A stretch of 64,000 bases of DNA. It comes from Salinivenus iranica. Lineage in GTDB: Bacteria > Bacteroidota > Rhodothermia > Rhodothermales > Salinibacteraceae. The notes below the pieces were generated by a model that had not been told where the DNA came from, ran no database searches, and saw nothing but the letters and a program-made list of their open reading frames with translations. The stretch spans positions 48,911 to 112,910 of the forward strand of contig NCRB01000002.1 in the NCBI GenBank assembly GCA_002894665.1. The letters are read 5' to 3'. This document shows, one piece after another, positions 1 to 8,316 of the stretch; the stretch's first letter is position 1, and each line of letters starts with the position of its first letter. A program made the translations under genes and the position numbers.

Positions 1-129
1 CTGGTGGCCACGTTAACCCAGGGGGTCGGCGACGGGGCGCTTCTGCTGGCCCTGCCCTGGCAAGACGGGCTCGGAGGATTTGTTGGTGGCGTGATCGGTG
101 GGGGACTCGACAGGTGCTTCACTTCCTGA
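1..129 (+). CDS. C-terminal fragment of an unidentified protein
   Basis: Frame 1 is open from the window edge to a TGA at 127-129, giving 42 residues. They are rich in Gly, Leu and Ala (LLALPW, FVGGVIGGG), which suggests a membrane-protein tail. The 5' part lies outside the window and no family can be assigned. It could also be chance, since high-GC DNA keeps frames open. Confidence 0.3.
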   Translation: MVATLTQGVGDGALLLALPWQDGLGGFVGGVIGGGLDRCFTS

Positions 130-442
130 CGATCGCTTTCAGGGCTCCACGGGAGCCCCTGAAGCTGGGAGGGCAGAACGACCAACTGAGATGTCAGAAT
201 AACCGAGTCGCGTACCGGTTCGGGTGAAGGGGCTCCTTTATGTCATGCACAACCGAAACGCGAATCCCGAAGAGGCCTTCCCAACCAGTAACACCGTCTC
301 AATCCCCCGCCCGGGGAACCACACGAAACCGGCTTCGCCCATCCGGCTCCTTCATGGATAAGGTGCGGGCGATGCCGCTGGCGGCGGGATCGGCACCATT
401 GTTCACCACTTGGCCCTCGTTTTCTCGCAGCGCCCGCGGCCG
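130..442. other. Gap without a recognised gene
   Basis: I see no convincing gene, RNA or repeat here. The open frames are antisense to the small membrane-protein gene that ends at 443. Confidence 0.4.
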
Positions 443-685
443 CTACGGACCCGAACCGTCGGGACGCTTGTGTTCGGGGGGACGATTCATCGGCTGCCGC
501 CCCGGCTCTCCCGCCGGCAGATCGCTGTTGTAATACCACGTGAACCCGCCCGCAATCACGACGAAGGCCAGTCCCATGCCAACCACCTCCCCGATCGAGG
601 TGGCCGGGGGAAGGGCCACGAGCCCAGCCATGAACACAACAAATCCGAACACGAAGAGCCCGAAGTACTCGGCAATAAGTCTCAT
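443..685 (-). CDS. Small two-helix membrane protein
   Basis: 80 residues. Two hydrophobic segments (about residues 7-27 and 32-52) are followed by a polar Pro/Arg/Asp-rich tail that begins after YYNSDLPAGEPG. The start codon overlaps the stop of the gene at 682 (ATGA), so the two are probably co-translated. No family recognised. The hydrophobic profile and the coupled neighbour argue for a real inner-membrane protein. Confidence 0.55.
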   Translation of the reverse strand: MRLIAEYFGLFVFGFVVFMAGLVALPPATSIGEVVGMGLAFVVIAGGFTWYYNSDLPAGEPGRQPMNRPPEHKRPDGSGP

Positions 686-852
686 GACGCGGTGAGCTCA
701 GATTTCTCGACGAGATCAGCGAGAATCCACAGGGAGGGCACCCAGAGCCCGACGAAGATGGCGGCCTGTTTGCTGCCGCTGAACCAGAGGTAGATTGAGA
801 ATGCGAGCGCAAGCACGCCAGCGGCAAAAATCCAGCCCTTACTGTCTTTCAT
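682..852 (-). CDS. Small two-helix membrane protein, upstream partner
   Basis: 56 residues if read from the internal Met (MKDSKGWIFAAGVLALAF); the frame is open to an ATG at 900, which would give 72. I prefer the internal start because the hydrophobic part begins right after it. Two helices (about 6-22 and 28-45) end in VEKSELTAS. It overlaps the next gene by 4 bases. No function can be assigned. Confidence 0.5.
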   Translation of the reverse strand: MKDSKGWIFAAGVLALAFSIYLWFSGSKQAAIFVGLWVPSLWILADLVEKSELTAS

Positions 853-1019
853 GAACTCCAGAACGATTGGCTGAGAAGGATATCGTCGAATCAGGGGCAT
901 CGTGGGGCTTTCACGTCTCGTTTAAGACGTATCGCTGCTACTGTCCACTCGGGGAGCCGGTCCGGATGGCCCGACTTTGTTGCCCCTCTCCCACATTTCC
1001 GCCCGCCGCGTCCCAAAAC

Positions 1020-1487
1020 CTACGGGGGCCAGGCCTCTGCACTCGCGCTGTGGATCGGGGCTTCGGCCCGGAGCGCGTCTTGAATGGCGGTCCACTTTGT
1101 CCCGTCCCCCAACCGAATCAGGTGGCTCCGACAGGAGCAGTCCGACGCGCCAAAGCCCTCCAGAGGAACGGTTGCGCCGGGCCGATGACGGAGGGCCGCC
1201 GCCCACGCACACTCTCGTCGCGTATCGTCGTGCGTCCACCACGCGCGCATCAGGGTCGCGACGGCGCGAAGATAGTCGACGTGCCAGTGGAGGGCCCCGT
1301 CGCCGCGGGCGTGGCGGTGGACTCGGGCCTGCACCCCACCCGGCCCAAAGGCACTCCCGACGTACACGTACCGGCCCGGCTGCACGGCCAGCTCCCCGAG
1401 CGCCCCCACGCCAATCGTCTGGGCGTCGTCGGCCCGCAGGAGCAACGCATACGTGCCCGCATCAGACCGGAGGCGATCCGCAGGCAT
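1020..1487 (-). CDS. DUF123/GIY-YIG nuclease-family protein
   Basis: 155 residues. Near the N-terminus GTYALLLRA and then RYVYVGSAFGPGGVQAR form the two-strand GIY-YIG-like core typical of DUF123 proteins. HWHVDYL and a later CSCRSHL follow, both characteristic of the family. Members resemble UvrC/homing-endonuclease catalytic domains; their substrates are poorly known. Its stop lies downstream of the propeller gene at 1499-2572 on the same strand, 11 bases away, so it is likely transcribed with it. Confidence 0.8.
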   Translation of the reverse strand: MPADRLRSDAGTYALLLRADDAQTIGVGALGELAVQPGRYVYVGSAFGPGGVQARVHRHARGDGALHWHVDYLRAVATLMRAWWTHDDTRRECAWAAALRHRPGATVPLEGFGASDCSCRSHLIRLGDGTKWTAIQDALRAEAPIHSASAEAWPP

Positions 1488-1498
1488 TGGAGACGCGG

Positions 1499-2572
1499 TT
1501 AGTTCGAAGCATCGGATGCGGCGGCGGTCGTGGGCTCCATCTTCCAGAACGCCACGCCCCCGGCCTGCTGCCCCACGTCGACCGACGCGACGCGCTCGTT
1601 CGCCTTTAGGTCGAAGATGTCGACCGCCCCCGGCTCGCCCCCCACGCCCTCGGCCGTCACCACGGCGTACCGGTTGTCGGGCGTCGTCACCACCCCGTGC
1701 GTTACCGTCCGGCTGTTCTCCAGGCGCGCCAGCCGCTCCCCGGTGGTCAGGTCCCAGATGCCGGTTTCGCCGGTGCCCTTGTAGGTCACAACCAGCGTCT
1801 CGCCGTCCGGCGTCACATCGAGGTTGTAGGGCGCTGTGCCCTCACCGGTATCGAACCGGCGCGTAACCCGCCAGTCTGCCAGGCTTACCTCCAGCACCGC
1901 GTCCCCGCCGTTGAGTGCCACGTACGCGAGCGGCTCGGACGGATGCGACTGCACCCACGTCGGCTTGGGCGTGTCCCCGTCGAGGGTGAGTGTGCGCGTC
2001 ACCGTGCGCTCCAGCGCGTCGATCTCGTAGAGCGTGCCGTCCATCATGCCCACGGAGTAGTGCATGCGCCCGCCCGGCGAAAAGCGCGAGCCGTGCGGCA
2101 TGATGCCCGTTTCGATCTTCTCGACCTCCGTCATCGTCGAGGGGTCGACCAGGGAGATGCTGCTCGGCTCCTGCTCGCCGTGCAAATCAAAGTTGGCAAC
2201 GTGGAGCAGGCCGGTCACCGTCGAGATCTCCATCGTGGCGGGAAACATCCCGACCGTCGCCGTTCCCACCTTCTCGTTCGTCCCCGTCTCGTACTTCGCC
2301 ACGCGGCCGTAGGGCTTGCCGTGGGCGATGGACACGAACCAGTGCGCCCCGTCCGGCGACACCGTGAGGCCGTGCGCCCCCTCCGTCTCGATGGGGATCC
2401 GCCCGACGCGGATGGTTTCTTCGACGGTCGCCTCCTCCCCGTCAAACCGCACGAGCGCCACCTCGTCCGCCGACTCCGACGCGACGTAGGCGTAATAGTC
2501 CTGGGCGAACGTGGGGGCAGCAGTCAAGGCCAGGAGGAGCCCGGCGAGTACGAGAAAACGGGAGAAGTGCAT
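1499..2572 (-). CDS. Secreted YVTN-type beta-propeller protein
   Basis: 357 residues. A Sec signal peptide (about 1-23, ending PTFAQ) is followed by repeated blades with motifs such as YAYVASESADEV, GLTVSPDGAHW, YNLDVTPDGETLVV and GVVTTPDNRYAVV. This is the pattern of seven-bladed YVTN/NHL-like propellers that act in the periplasm or at the surface. No catalytic motif is visible. It follows the LVIVD/Ig-like protein on the same strand, separated by a spacer of short iterons, so the two probably work together outside the cytoplasm. Ligand unknown. Confidence 0.8.
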   Translation of the reverse strand: MHFSRFLVLAGLLLALTAAPTFAQDYYAYVASESADEVALVRFDGEEATVEETIRVGRIPIETEGAHGLTVSPDGAHWFVSIAHGKPYGRVAKYETGTNEKVGTATVGMFPATMEISTVTGLLHVANFDLHGEQEPSSISLVDPSTMTEVEKIETGIMPHGSRFSPGGRMHYSVGMMDGTLYEIDALERTVTRTLTLDGDTPKPTWVQSHPSEPLAYVALNGGDAVLEVSLADWRVTRRFDTGEGTAPYNLDVTPDGETLVVTYKGTGETGIWDLTTGERLARLENSRTVTHGVVTTPDNRYAVVTAEGVGGEPGAVDIFDLKANERVASVDVGQQAGGVAFWKMEPTTAAASDASN

Positions 2573-2582
2573 GGCAGTCGGG

Positions 2583-2616
2583 GTTCGCGTTAACGGTTGG
2601 CACGTTGAACGTTACA
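2583..2616. repeat. AACG iteron, period 6-8, upstream of the propeller gene
   Basis: On the plus strand GTT recurs at 2583, 2589, 2596, 2604 and 2611, which is AAC on the coding strand. The steps are 6, 7, 8 and 7. It ends 11 bases before the start codon at 2572. Confidence 0.6.
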
Positions 2617-2645
2617 GGTCGGCGGAAGAGGCCGGTCCCTCCTCC

Positions 2646-2673
2646 TTACGTTTCACGCATTACTCTTCACTCG
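2646..2673. repeat. Heptamer iteron overlapping the stop of the LVIVD gene
   Basis: Four consecutive heptamers, TTACGTT, TCACGCA, TTACTCT and TCACTCG, share the pattern T-Y-A-C. They cover the stop codon at 2660-2662 and extend into the spacer. The period is exactly 7. Confidence 0.6.
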
Positions 2674-4630
2674 TAAGCTTCACCGCCCAGAGGCCCGAGT
2701 TCCAGTCCGAGAAGAAGATGTGGCCCTTGTACGGCTGCGGGCCCCAGGCCATGGGCGCATTCGGGATCCGGCCCTCGGGGTCGAACGACTTGAAGTGTGC
2801 GATCTCGCGGCCCTGCTCGTAGAGGTTGCCTTTGAGGTCGCCGGACAGGTCCACCACGCGGAGCCCGGCGTTGTAGTAGGCCACGTAGAGGGTGTCGCCC
2901 TCCACCCAGAAGTTGTGCGAGCCCGCCTCCGGCACCTGATAGCGTGCCTCCTCGGTCGGATTGTCGGGGTCGGAGAAGTCGATAAAGTGGATCCAGCCGG
3001 CCGGGATGGTCGGTTCGTTTTCCGTGTTGAGGCCGTTGGGGAAGGCCTCGTCGCCCGCTACGACCCAGTCTTTGCCCGTCTCCTCGTCGTCGTACGGGAA
3101 GGCGGCGTGGTTCCAGCCGCTCGGGTAGGCGTAGCGCCCGATTTCGACCGGATTCGCGGGCGAGCCGCCCTGCACGCCGTTGTCCACGTCCACCAGCACC
3201 ACGCCGTCCTCCCAATTCGAGGAGTAGGCGATGCCATCGTCCACCCACACGTCGTGGATGGAGTGGCCGGGCGTCTCCAGCTCAAACTGGCTGACGATCT
3301 CGGGATTGGCCCGGTCTTCGATGTTGATAATCTCGTAGCGACGCCCGTTGCTGAGGGCGTAGACGTGATCCTCGTAGATGAACAGGTTGTGCACCCCACC
3401 GGTGAGCTGCTCGGTAAACTCGGTGATGACCGACACCTCGGTGGGGTCGGCGCAGTCGAGAATCACGATGCCGTTTTTCCGATCGGAGGCGCCCTCGCGG
3501 CTGATGATGCAGGTGCGCCCGTCGTCGCTCACCTTCACGTCGTTCACCGTGCGGGCGTCGACCGTGACGGTGTCGACCGGCGTGATGTTCGCAGGGTCAG
3601 TCACGTCCCAGAAGTAGGCCTCGCCGTCGCCGCCCCACGTGCCGGTGATGGCGTAGTCGCGTCCGTCGGCCGGGGCCTCCCACACCCAGAGGTCGGACGT
3701 GTGCACGTCGCTCACGCGCCCCCGTCCCACCACCTCAATGCGCCCGTCCAGGTTGCGCGGCGTGACGGACACGGTGTGCGTGGCGGTGTGCGATCCGCTC
3801 GTGGCCACCACGGTGTACTGCCCCGCATCCTCCGCCACGAACCGGCCGTCGCCGCCAATCTCGGCGGTCGCGCCCGGCGCAATCGACTCGGTGTGCTCAG
3901 TGCGCACGGCGTAGTGAACGGGCGCGTCGTCCACGGCCGCTCCGTTTGCGTCTCGGGGCGTGGCCTCAAAATCCAGCACGTCCCCGGTGCGGGCCGAGTC
4001 GGCGCCGCCCGTGAGGTCGAGGGACGCGACGGGGTTCTCAACCACCTCGACGGGGGCGGTGGCCTCCTGGCCCTCGGCGCGGGCGGTGAGCGTGACCGTC
4101 CCGGACGCCTTCCCCGACAGGCGGTGCAGATGGTCTACCTCAGCGACGGTGGGGTCGCTGCTTTCCAGCTGAATCTGCACGTCGTCGCGGACCTGTCCGC
4201 CGTCGGTCCGGGCTTCTGCGCGAACCGGCACCTGCGTGTCGGTGAAGACCCGCGACGGCACGTCCGCAAACGCGACCTCGGCAACCGGGGCCTGCGATAC
4301 GGTGACCGTCACCTCCGTCATCAGGCGCTCCTGTCCCCCGGAGGCCGGGCGGAGGGCGACGAGGGTGTGGGTCCCCGGCGCCTGCGCCGTCACTTCGCCG
4401 CTGCGCGAGACGGGCGCCGCGCGGCCATTCCGCGAAAAAAATGCAATCGTCGTGTCGCGCTGCCGCTCCCCCTCGGCGTCGACGTAGTAGCCCGTGAGCT
4501 GCTGGGTCTCGCCCACCTCCAGTGTGGGATCGGCCGGGTCCACCTCGATGGACTGGGCGAGGGCAGGGGGGGCAAGCACGAGACAGGCGACGGCGAGGCC
4601 GACCGCCCATCGGAGGGAGCGAAATGACAT
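2660..4630 (-). CDS. Secreted Ig-like plus LVIVD-repeat protein
   Basis: 656 residues. The signal peptide (about 1-25) ends APPALAQ. The N-terminal 270 residues contain bacterial Ig-like stretches (EVDPADPTLEVGETQQL, GTHTLVAL, GTVTLTARAEG). The C-terminal half carries LVIVD-type blades (NIEDRANPEIVSQFEL, HDVWVDDGIAYSS, HNFWVEGDTLYVAYY, AGLRVVDLS). LVIVD repeats form propeller-like extracellular domains of unknown ligand. The start matches the signal peptide. It is the first gene of a same-strand run with the YVTN propeller and the DUF123 protein. Confidence 0.8.
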   Translation of the reverse strand: MSFRSLRWAVGLAVACLVLAPPALAQSIEVDPADPTLEVGETQQLTGYYVDAEGERQRDTTIAFFSRNGRAAPVSRSGEVTAQAPGTHTLVALRPASGGQERLMTEVTVTVSQAPVAEVAFADVPSRVFTDTQVPVRAEARTDGGQVRDDVQIQLESSDPTVAEVDHLHRLSGKASGTVTLTARAEGQEATAPVEVVENPVASLDLTGGADSARTGDVLDFEATPRDANGAAVDDAPVHYAVRTEHTESIAPGATAEIGGDGRFVAEDAGQYTVVATSGSHTATHTVSVTPRNLDGRIEVVGRGRVSDVHTSDLWVWEAPADGRDYAITGTWGGDGEAYFWDVTDPANITPVDTVTVDARTVNDVKVSDDGRTCIISREGASDRKNGIVILDCADPTEVSVITEFTEQLTGGVHNLFIYEDHVYALSNGRRYEIINIEDRANPEIVSQFELETPGHSIHDVWVDDGIAYSSNWEDGVVLVDVDNGVQGGSPANPVEIGRYAYPSGWNHAAFPYDDEETGKDWVVAGDEAFPNGLNTENEPTIPAGWIHFIDFSDPDNPTEEARYQVPEAGSHNFWVEGDTLYVAYYNAGLRVVDLSGDLKGNLYEQGREIAHFKSFDPEGRIPNAPMAWGPQPYKGHIFFSDWNSGLWAVKLTSEE

Positions 4631-4741
4631 GATGGAAGCGAGACCGGATGATAGAAAGGACGCATGAAGACCAAGGGGGTCTCACCTCTTCGTCGGACGC
4701 GAGTTCCCCGTCCGTTCCTTTCCGGCCCCACCGTCCATCCG

Positions 4742-6205
4742 TTAGATAATCTCCTCCGGCCCGTGCTTTAGCACCGGCCCACGGTACCCGAAGAGGGTCT
4801 GCAGCGCCTTCGTGACCATCGGCGACTGCTTCTGCACGAACCACTGGTCGGCCACGCGGCGCGTCCCCTCGCCCCAGGCCGGGTACGGGTGAATCGTATC
4901 GCCGAGGTTGCGGAGGGTCACCCCGTTGCGCATCGCGATGGCAAACGATGTGATGAGCTCGCCGGCGTGCGCCCCCAATACGCTCGCGCCCAGGATCTTG
5001 CCGGTCAGCGACTTCGCGTGCACCTTGATCTGGCCGGTGGTCTCTCCTTCGGTGATGGCCCGGTCGAGCTTGCTGTAGGGAAAGCGGTACGTTTCGTACG
5101 ATACGCCGTCGGCGTCGAGGTCGGAGGCATGGGCGCCCACGTGGGCCAGTTCGGGGTCGGTGTAGGTGACCCAGGGCACGTGGTCGATGTCCATCTTCGA
5201 CGGCATCTTCAGGAGCGCGTTCGTGACGGCGACCTTCGCCATGTGGTTGCTCATGTGCGTGAACTGGTAGCGGCCCGTCACGTCGCCCGCGGCGTAGATG
5301 TGCGACTGGCTCGTGCGGCACCGGTCGCTGACGGTGATTCCCTTCCGGGTATGCTCGACGCCGGCCGCCTCCAGGTTGAGGCCGTCCACGTTGGCCGCCC
5401 GGCCGGTGGCGAGCAGCAGGGCGTCGGCCTCGACGGTATGCCCGTCACCGGCGTCGACGGTGACGATGCCATCGGCCTGCGACACCCGCTCGACCTGCGC
5501 GTCCAGCACGTACTCGATGCCTTCCCCCTCCAGGGTCTCGCGAAGGGGGGCCGTCAGCTCCGGGTCGTCGTTCGTGAGGATGCGGTCGGCCATGTCGATC
5601 ACCGTCACGACGGTGTCGAGGCGGGTGAACGCCTGCGCCATCTCCGTGCCGATGGGCCCGGCACCCACCACGGCGAGGCGCTCGGGCTGGGCCTCCAGCT
5701 CAAACAGCGTGTGGTTCGTGAGGTAGTCGACCTCGTCCAGCCCGTCGATCGGTGGAACGAGGGGGCTCGCGCCGGTGGCAATCACGATGTAGGAGCCGGT
5801 CAACTGGCGCGAGGTGTCCGCCTGCTCCACGGCGACCGTGTGTGCGTCGATGAAGTGCGCGTCCCCCTCCACCACGTCGATGTCCATGTCCTCAAAGATC
5901 TCGGGCGCGTCGGCGTCCTCGTACACCTCCTGCCGCGTCTCGCGAACGTGCTCCATGACGCCCGCAAAGTCGATGTCGACCGCCTGGTCGGGGAGGCCGT
6001 ACTGACTGGCATTTCGGGCCTGGTGGGCCACCTTCGCGGCCTTCAGGAGCGTCTTGCTCGGCACGCAGCCGGTCCAGGTGCAGTCGCCGCCCAGCGCGTC
6101 GCGCTCGATCATCGCGGTTTTGGCGCCGAGGTTGGTGGCGATGCCAGCGGCGGAGAGACCCGCGGCGCCGCCGCCGAGGACGAGTACGTCGTAGTCGGTG
6201 GACAT
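4742..6205 (-). CDS. Pyridine nucleotide-disulphide oxidoreductase (mercuric reductase/Lpd-like)
   Basis: 487 residues from MSTDYDVLVLGGG; the frame is open to 6256, but the upstream residues are Arg-rich and precede the FAD motif. GGGAAGLSAA binds FAD and GDCTWTGCVPSK holds the CxxxxC redox pair. VVGAGPIGTEMAQAF is the NAD(P)H site, YAAGDV the second FAD contact, and HPYPAWGEG the C-terminal active-site region. There is no N-terminal metal-binding domain and no C-terminal Cys pair, so true mercuric reductase is unlikely. It probably reduces a small thiol or quinone. Substrate unknown. Confidence 0.85.
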   Translation of the reverse strand: MSTDYDVLVLGGGAAGLSAAGIATNLGAKTAMIERDALGGDCTWTGCVPSKTLLKAAKVAHQARNASQYGLPDQAVDIDFAGVMEHVRETRQEVYEDADAPEIFEDMDIDVVEGDAHFIDAHTVAVEQADTSRQLTGSYIVIATGASPLVPPIDGLDEVDYLTNHTLFELEAQPERLAVVGAGPIGTEMAQAFTRLDTVVTVIDMADRILTNDDPELTAPLRETLEGEGIEYVLDAQVERVSQADGIVTVDAGDGHTVEADALLLATGRAANVDGLNLEAAGVEHTRKGITVSDRCRTSQSHIYAAGDVTGRYQFTHMSNHMAKVAVTNALLKMPSKMDIDHVPWVTYTDPELAHVGAHASDLDADGVSYETYRFPYSKLDRAITEGETTGQIKVHAKSLTGKILGASVLGAHAGELITSFAIAMRNGVTLRNLGDTIHPYPAWGEGTRRVADQWFVQKQSPMVTKALQTLFGYRGPVLKHGPEEII

Positions 6206-6240
6206 GAGACGAAGAAGGAGTCGTCGGGAGGAACGTGACG

Positions 6241-6255
6241 TGGGTACGGTACCCA
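6241..6255. promoter_or_regulatory. Palindrome upstream of the disulphide reductase
   Basis: TGGGTACGGTACCCA is a 7+1+7 palindrome lying 36 bases upstream of the preferred start at 6205. It could be an operator. If translation really starts at 6256 it would be coding, which I think less likely. Confidence 0.4.
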
Positions 6256-6443
6256 AAGGACTCGATTGTTACACCCCAACGCCGGCCGGTCGGCGAAAGA
6301 TGCGACGAGAGGAGCCCCCCCGTCTGTCCCCCCAGCGGTTTCCCCCTGCGACGACGAACGATTCACGACAGGACAGAGAGTGGAGCGCTCCGTTTGATAT
6401 GGGCAGCGGAACGCTATATCGTGGATACACACCTCCTGGTCGG

Positions 6444-6458
6444 CATAACGTCATTATG
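6444..6458. promoter_or_regulatory. CATAA-N5-TTATG inverted repeat upstream of the nucleotidyltransferase pair
   Basis: CATAA CGTCA TTATG; a further CATAATG follows at 6472-6478. These sites lie about 75-110 bases before the start at 6553 in an otherwise gene-free stretch, so they may be an operator or promoter part for the small two-gene unit. The rest of 6206-6552 shows nothing else I can name. Confidence 0.35.
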
Positions 6459-6552
6459 TGGATAGGTTCGCCATAATGCTCGCGGCACTTTGGCAAGCCC
6501 CTGGAGCACGGGTGATCATCCGATCTATCAATTCACATTGTGCCGAGCGACC

Positions 6553-6759
6553 ATGATTGACGACTCCTCGTCTCTCGATCGATCTGCATTTTCCGTGACC
6601 ACGTTGTCCGGTCAATCCGACGATCGGGCGTACTGGCAGTCTCAATCGCCGGAAAAGCGGTTGGCGGCCGTCGAACGGTTGCGGCAACTCAACTATGACT
6701 ACGACCCTGCCGCGCGACTTCAAAGAGTTCTTGAGACTGCTCGACGAAAACGGTGTTGA
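6553..6759 (+). CDS. Small protein paired with a nucleotidyltransferase-like gene
   Basis: 68 residues from MIDDSSSLDRS. The C-terminal half (YWQSQSPEKRLAAVERLRQL, then YDPAARLQRVLE) matches short proteins commonly encoded just upstream of DUF6036/AbiEii-type nucleotidyltransferases. Its 3' end overlaps the next gene by 65 bases in another frame, so they form a translationally coupled pair. Its role is unknown; an antitoxin-like or partner role is inference from the arrangement. Confidence 0.65.
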   Translation: MIDDSSSLDRSAFSVTTLSGQSDDRAYWQSQSPEKRLAAVERLRQLNYDYDPAARLQRVLETARRKRC

Positions 6760-7144
6760 GTATTTGATCGTTGATAGGCACGCCGTCGGATCCCACGGCC
6801 ATCCGCGTTCAACTGGGGACATGGACGTGTGGGTCGACTCCACGGAAACGAACGCCAGGCGGCTGGTCGAGACCCTGAAAGGATTCGGCTTTGACGTGCC
6901 GGAACTCGCCCCGGACCCGTTCCTTGATCCCGACTGCGTCATTCGGATGGGTCACCCGCCGCTTCAAATCGAGATTTTGACATCGGTGACCGGCGTTGCG
7001 TTTGCGGAATGCTTATCATCTCGCGTTGTGGAGGAGATGGACGACGGAACGCCGATTCACTTCATCGGGCTTGAGACGTTGAAAGAGAACAAACGGGCGA
7101 GCGGACGACACAAAGACCTGGATGACCTGGAGAATCTTCCGTAG
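6695..7144 (+). CDS. DUF6036-like nucleotidyltransferase-fold protein, degenerate motif
   Basis: 149 residues. FKEFLRLLDENGVEYLIVDRHAVGSHGHPRSTGDMDVWV matches the N-terminal part of a common small family whose members usually read VGGYAV at this point (stated from memory of the family). Here the Gly-Gly of the nucleotidyltransferase motif is Asp-Arg. The DMDVW acidic pair is kept. Loss of the glycine turn suggests weak or no nucleotide transfer, or an altered role. It overlaps the upstream small gene by 65 bases. Confidence 0.7.
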   Translation: MTTTLPRDFKEFLRLLDENGVEYLIVDRHAVGSHGHPRSTGDMDVWVDSTETNARRLVETLKGFGFDVPELAPDPFLDPDCVIRMGHPPLQIEILTSVTGVAFAECLSSRVVEEMDDGTPIHFIGLETLKENKRASGRHKDLDDLENLP

Positions 7145-7202
7145 GTCAGAACGGGCTCTGTAACGTCGTCGTTATGCTGGGGGCTCTTCCGTCGGCACCC
7201 GC

Positions 7203-8297
7203 CTACACCTCCTCCGGGTCCGGCGTGGCCCCCATCGGCACGTCCTTCGGGCTCGACCGCCGCTCCAGCACCACGGCCGGCGAGCGCGGGCAGATGCACA
7301 CCGTGTCGCCCGGCGCGTACGAGACCCGGCTGTGCGTGTGCACCAGGTACTCGCTGCCGTCGCACTCCACGCGGTATGTGATGTCGTGCCCCTTAAAGGC
7401 CCGGTCGACCACCGTGCCGCGGGGCCCCGCGTCCGCCTCGGGCGGCTTGAGGGTGAGGTGCTCGGGGCGGAGCGACACCATCACGGTGCCCTCGGCCTCG
7501 CCGGTGAGAGACACGCGCCCGAGCGGCGTGTCGGCCGCCGTGCCCTCAGCCTGCGAGAGCATCAGGTTGGTGCGGCCCAGGAACTGCGCCACAAAGAGCG
7601 TACGGGGCTGGTCGTAGACGCCCTCCGGCGTGCCGATCTGATCGATCTGCCCCCCCCGCATCACGGCCAGGCGGTCGGCAAACGAGAGCGCCTCCTCCTG
7701 GTCGTGCGTCACGAGGACGGCGCTCATGCCACGGTCCTTCAGGAGCTGGCGCACCTCCTGTCGCGTCTCCTCGCGCAGCAGGGCGTCGAGGTTGGAGAAG
7801 GGCTCGTCGAGCAGGATGAGGTCGGGGGCCGGGGCGAGGGCGCGAGCGAGGGCCACGCGCTGCTGCTGGCCGCCCGAGAGGTGCTGCGGCCGGCGGTCCT
7901 CGTAGCCGTCGAGCCCCACCATGTCGAGCGCGTCGCGGGCGCGGTCCGTCTGCTGCGCCCGGGTACCCTCCTGCACGCCGAAGGCGACGTTTTCGAGGAC
8001 CGTGAGGTGGGGAAACAGGGCGTAGTCCTGAAACACAAGGCCCACGCCGCGCGCTTCGGGCGGGCGGTGCGTGTCGGGCCCTTCCACCGTGCGCCCCCGG
8101 AGCGTGACCGTTCCCTCCGTCGCCCGTTCAAAGCCGGCCACGCACCGGAGCGTGGTGGTCTTGCCGCAGCCGCTGGGGCCGAGAATGGCAAAGATCTCCC
8201 CGTCGTCCACATCGAACGACACATCGTGCACCACCGGCGGGGCGTCCGGGGCGAACTGCTTCGTCAGGTGCTGAACGGAAAGGAGGGACGTGCTCAT
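7203..8297 (-). CDS. fbpC: Ferric iron ABC transporter ATP-binding protein
   Basis: 364 residues from MSTSLLSVQHLTKQF; the frame extends six residues upstream. Walker A is GPSGCGKTTT, the Q-loop is LVFQDYALFPH, the signature is LSGGQQQRVALARAL, Walker B is LILLDEPFSNLD and the switch is VTHDQEEAL. A TOBE-type C-terminal domain (about 240-360) fits the PotA/FbpC/CysA group. The gene follows the permease by 19 bases and completes an iron import operon. Iron specificity rests on the neighbouring binding protein. Confidence 0.88.
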   Translation of the reverse strand: MSTSLLSVQHLTKQFAPDAPPVVHDVSFDVDDGEIFAILGPSGCGKTTTLRCVAGFERATEGTVTLRGRTVEGPDTHRPPEARGVGLVFQDYALFPHLTVLENVAFGVQEGTRAQQTDRARDALDMVGLDGYEDRRPQHLSGGQQQRVALARALAPAPDLILLDEPFSNLDALLREETRQEVRQLLKDRGMSAVLVTHDQEEALSFADRLAVMRGGQIDQIGTPEGVYDQPRTLFVAQFLGRTNLMLSQAEGTAADTPLGRVSLTGEAEGTVMVSLRPEHLTLKPPEADAGPRGTVVDRAFKGHDITYRVECDGSEYLVHTHSRVSYAPGDTVCICPRSPAVVLERRSSPKDVPMGATPDPEEV

Positions 8298-8316
8298 GAC
8301 GGATGCGGCACGCAAT

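Noticed and set aside
1699..2593. Long plus-strand frames opposite the propeller, LVIVD, KatG, GyrB and BatA-like genes
   Set aside because: They are antisense shadows produced by high GC at third positions and have no domain features.
4742..6205. Mercuric reductase MerA
   Set aside because: The CxxxxC pair is shared by the whole family, but the C-terminal Cys pair, the metal-binding N-terminal domain and mer genes are missing.
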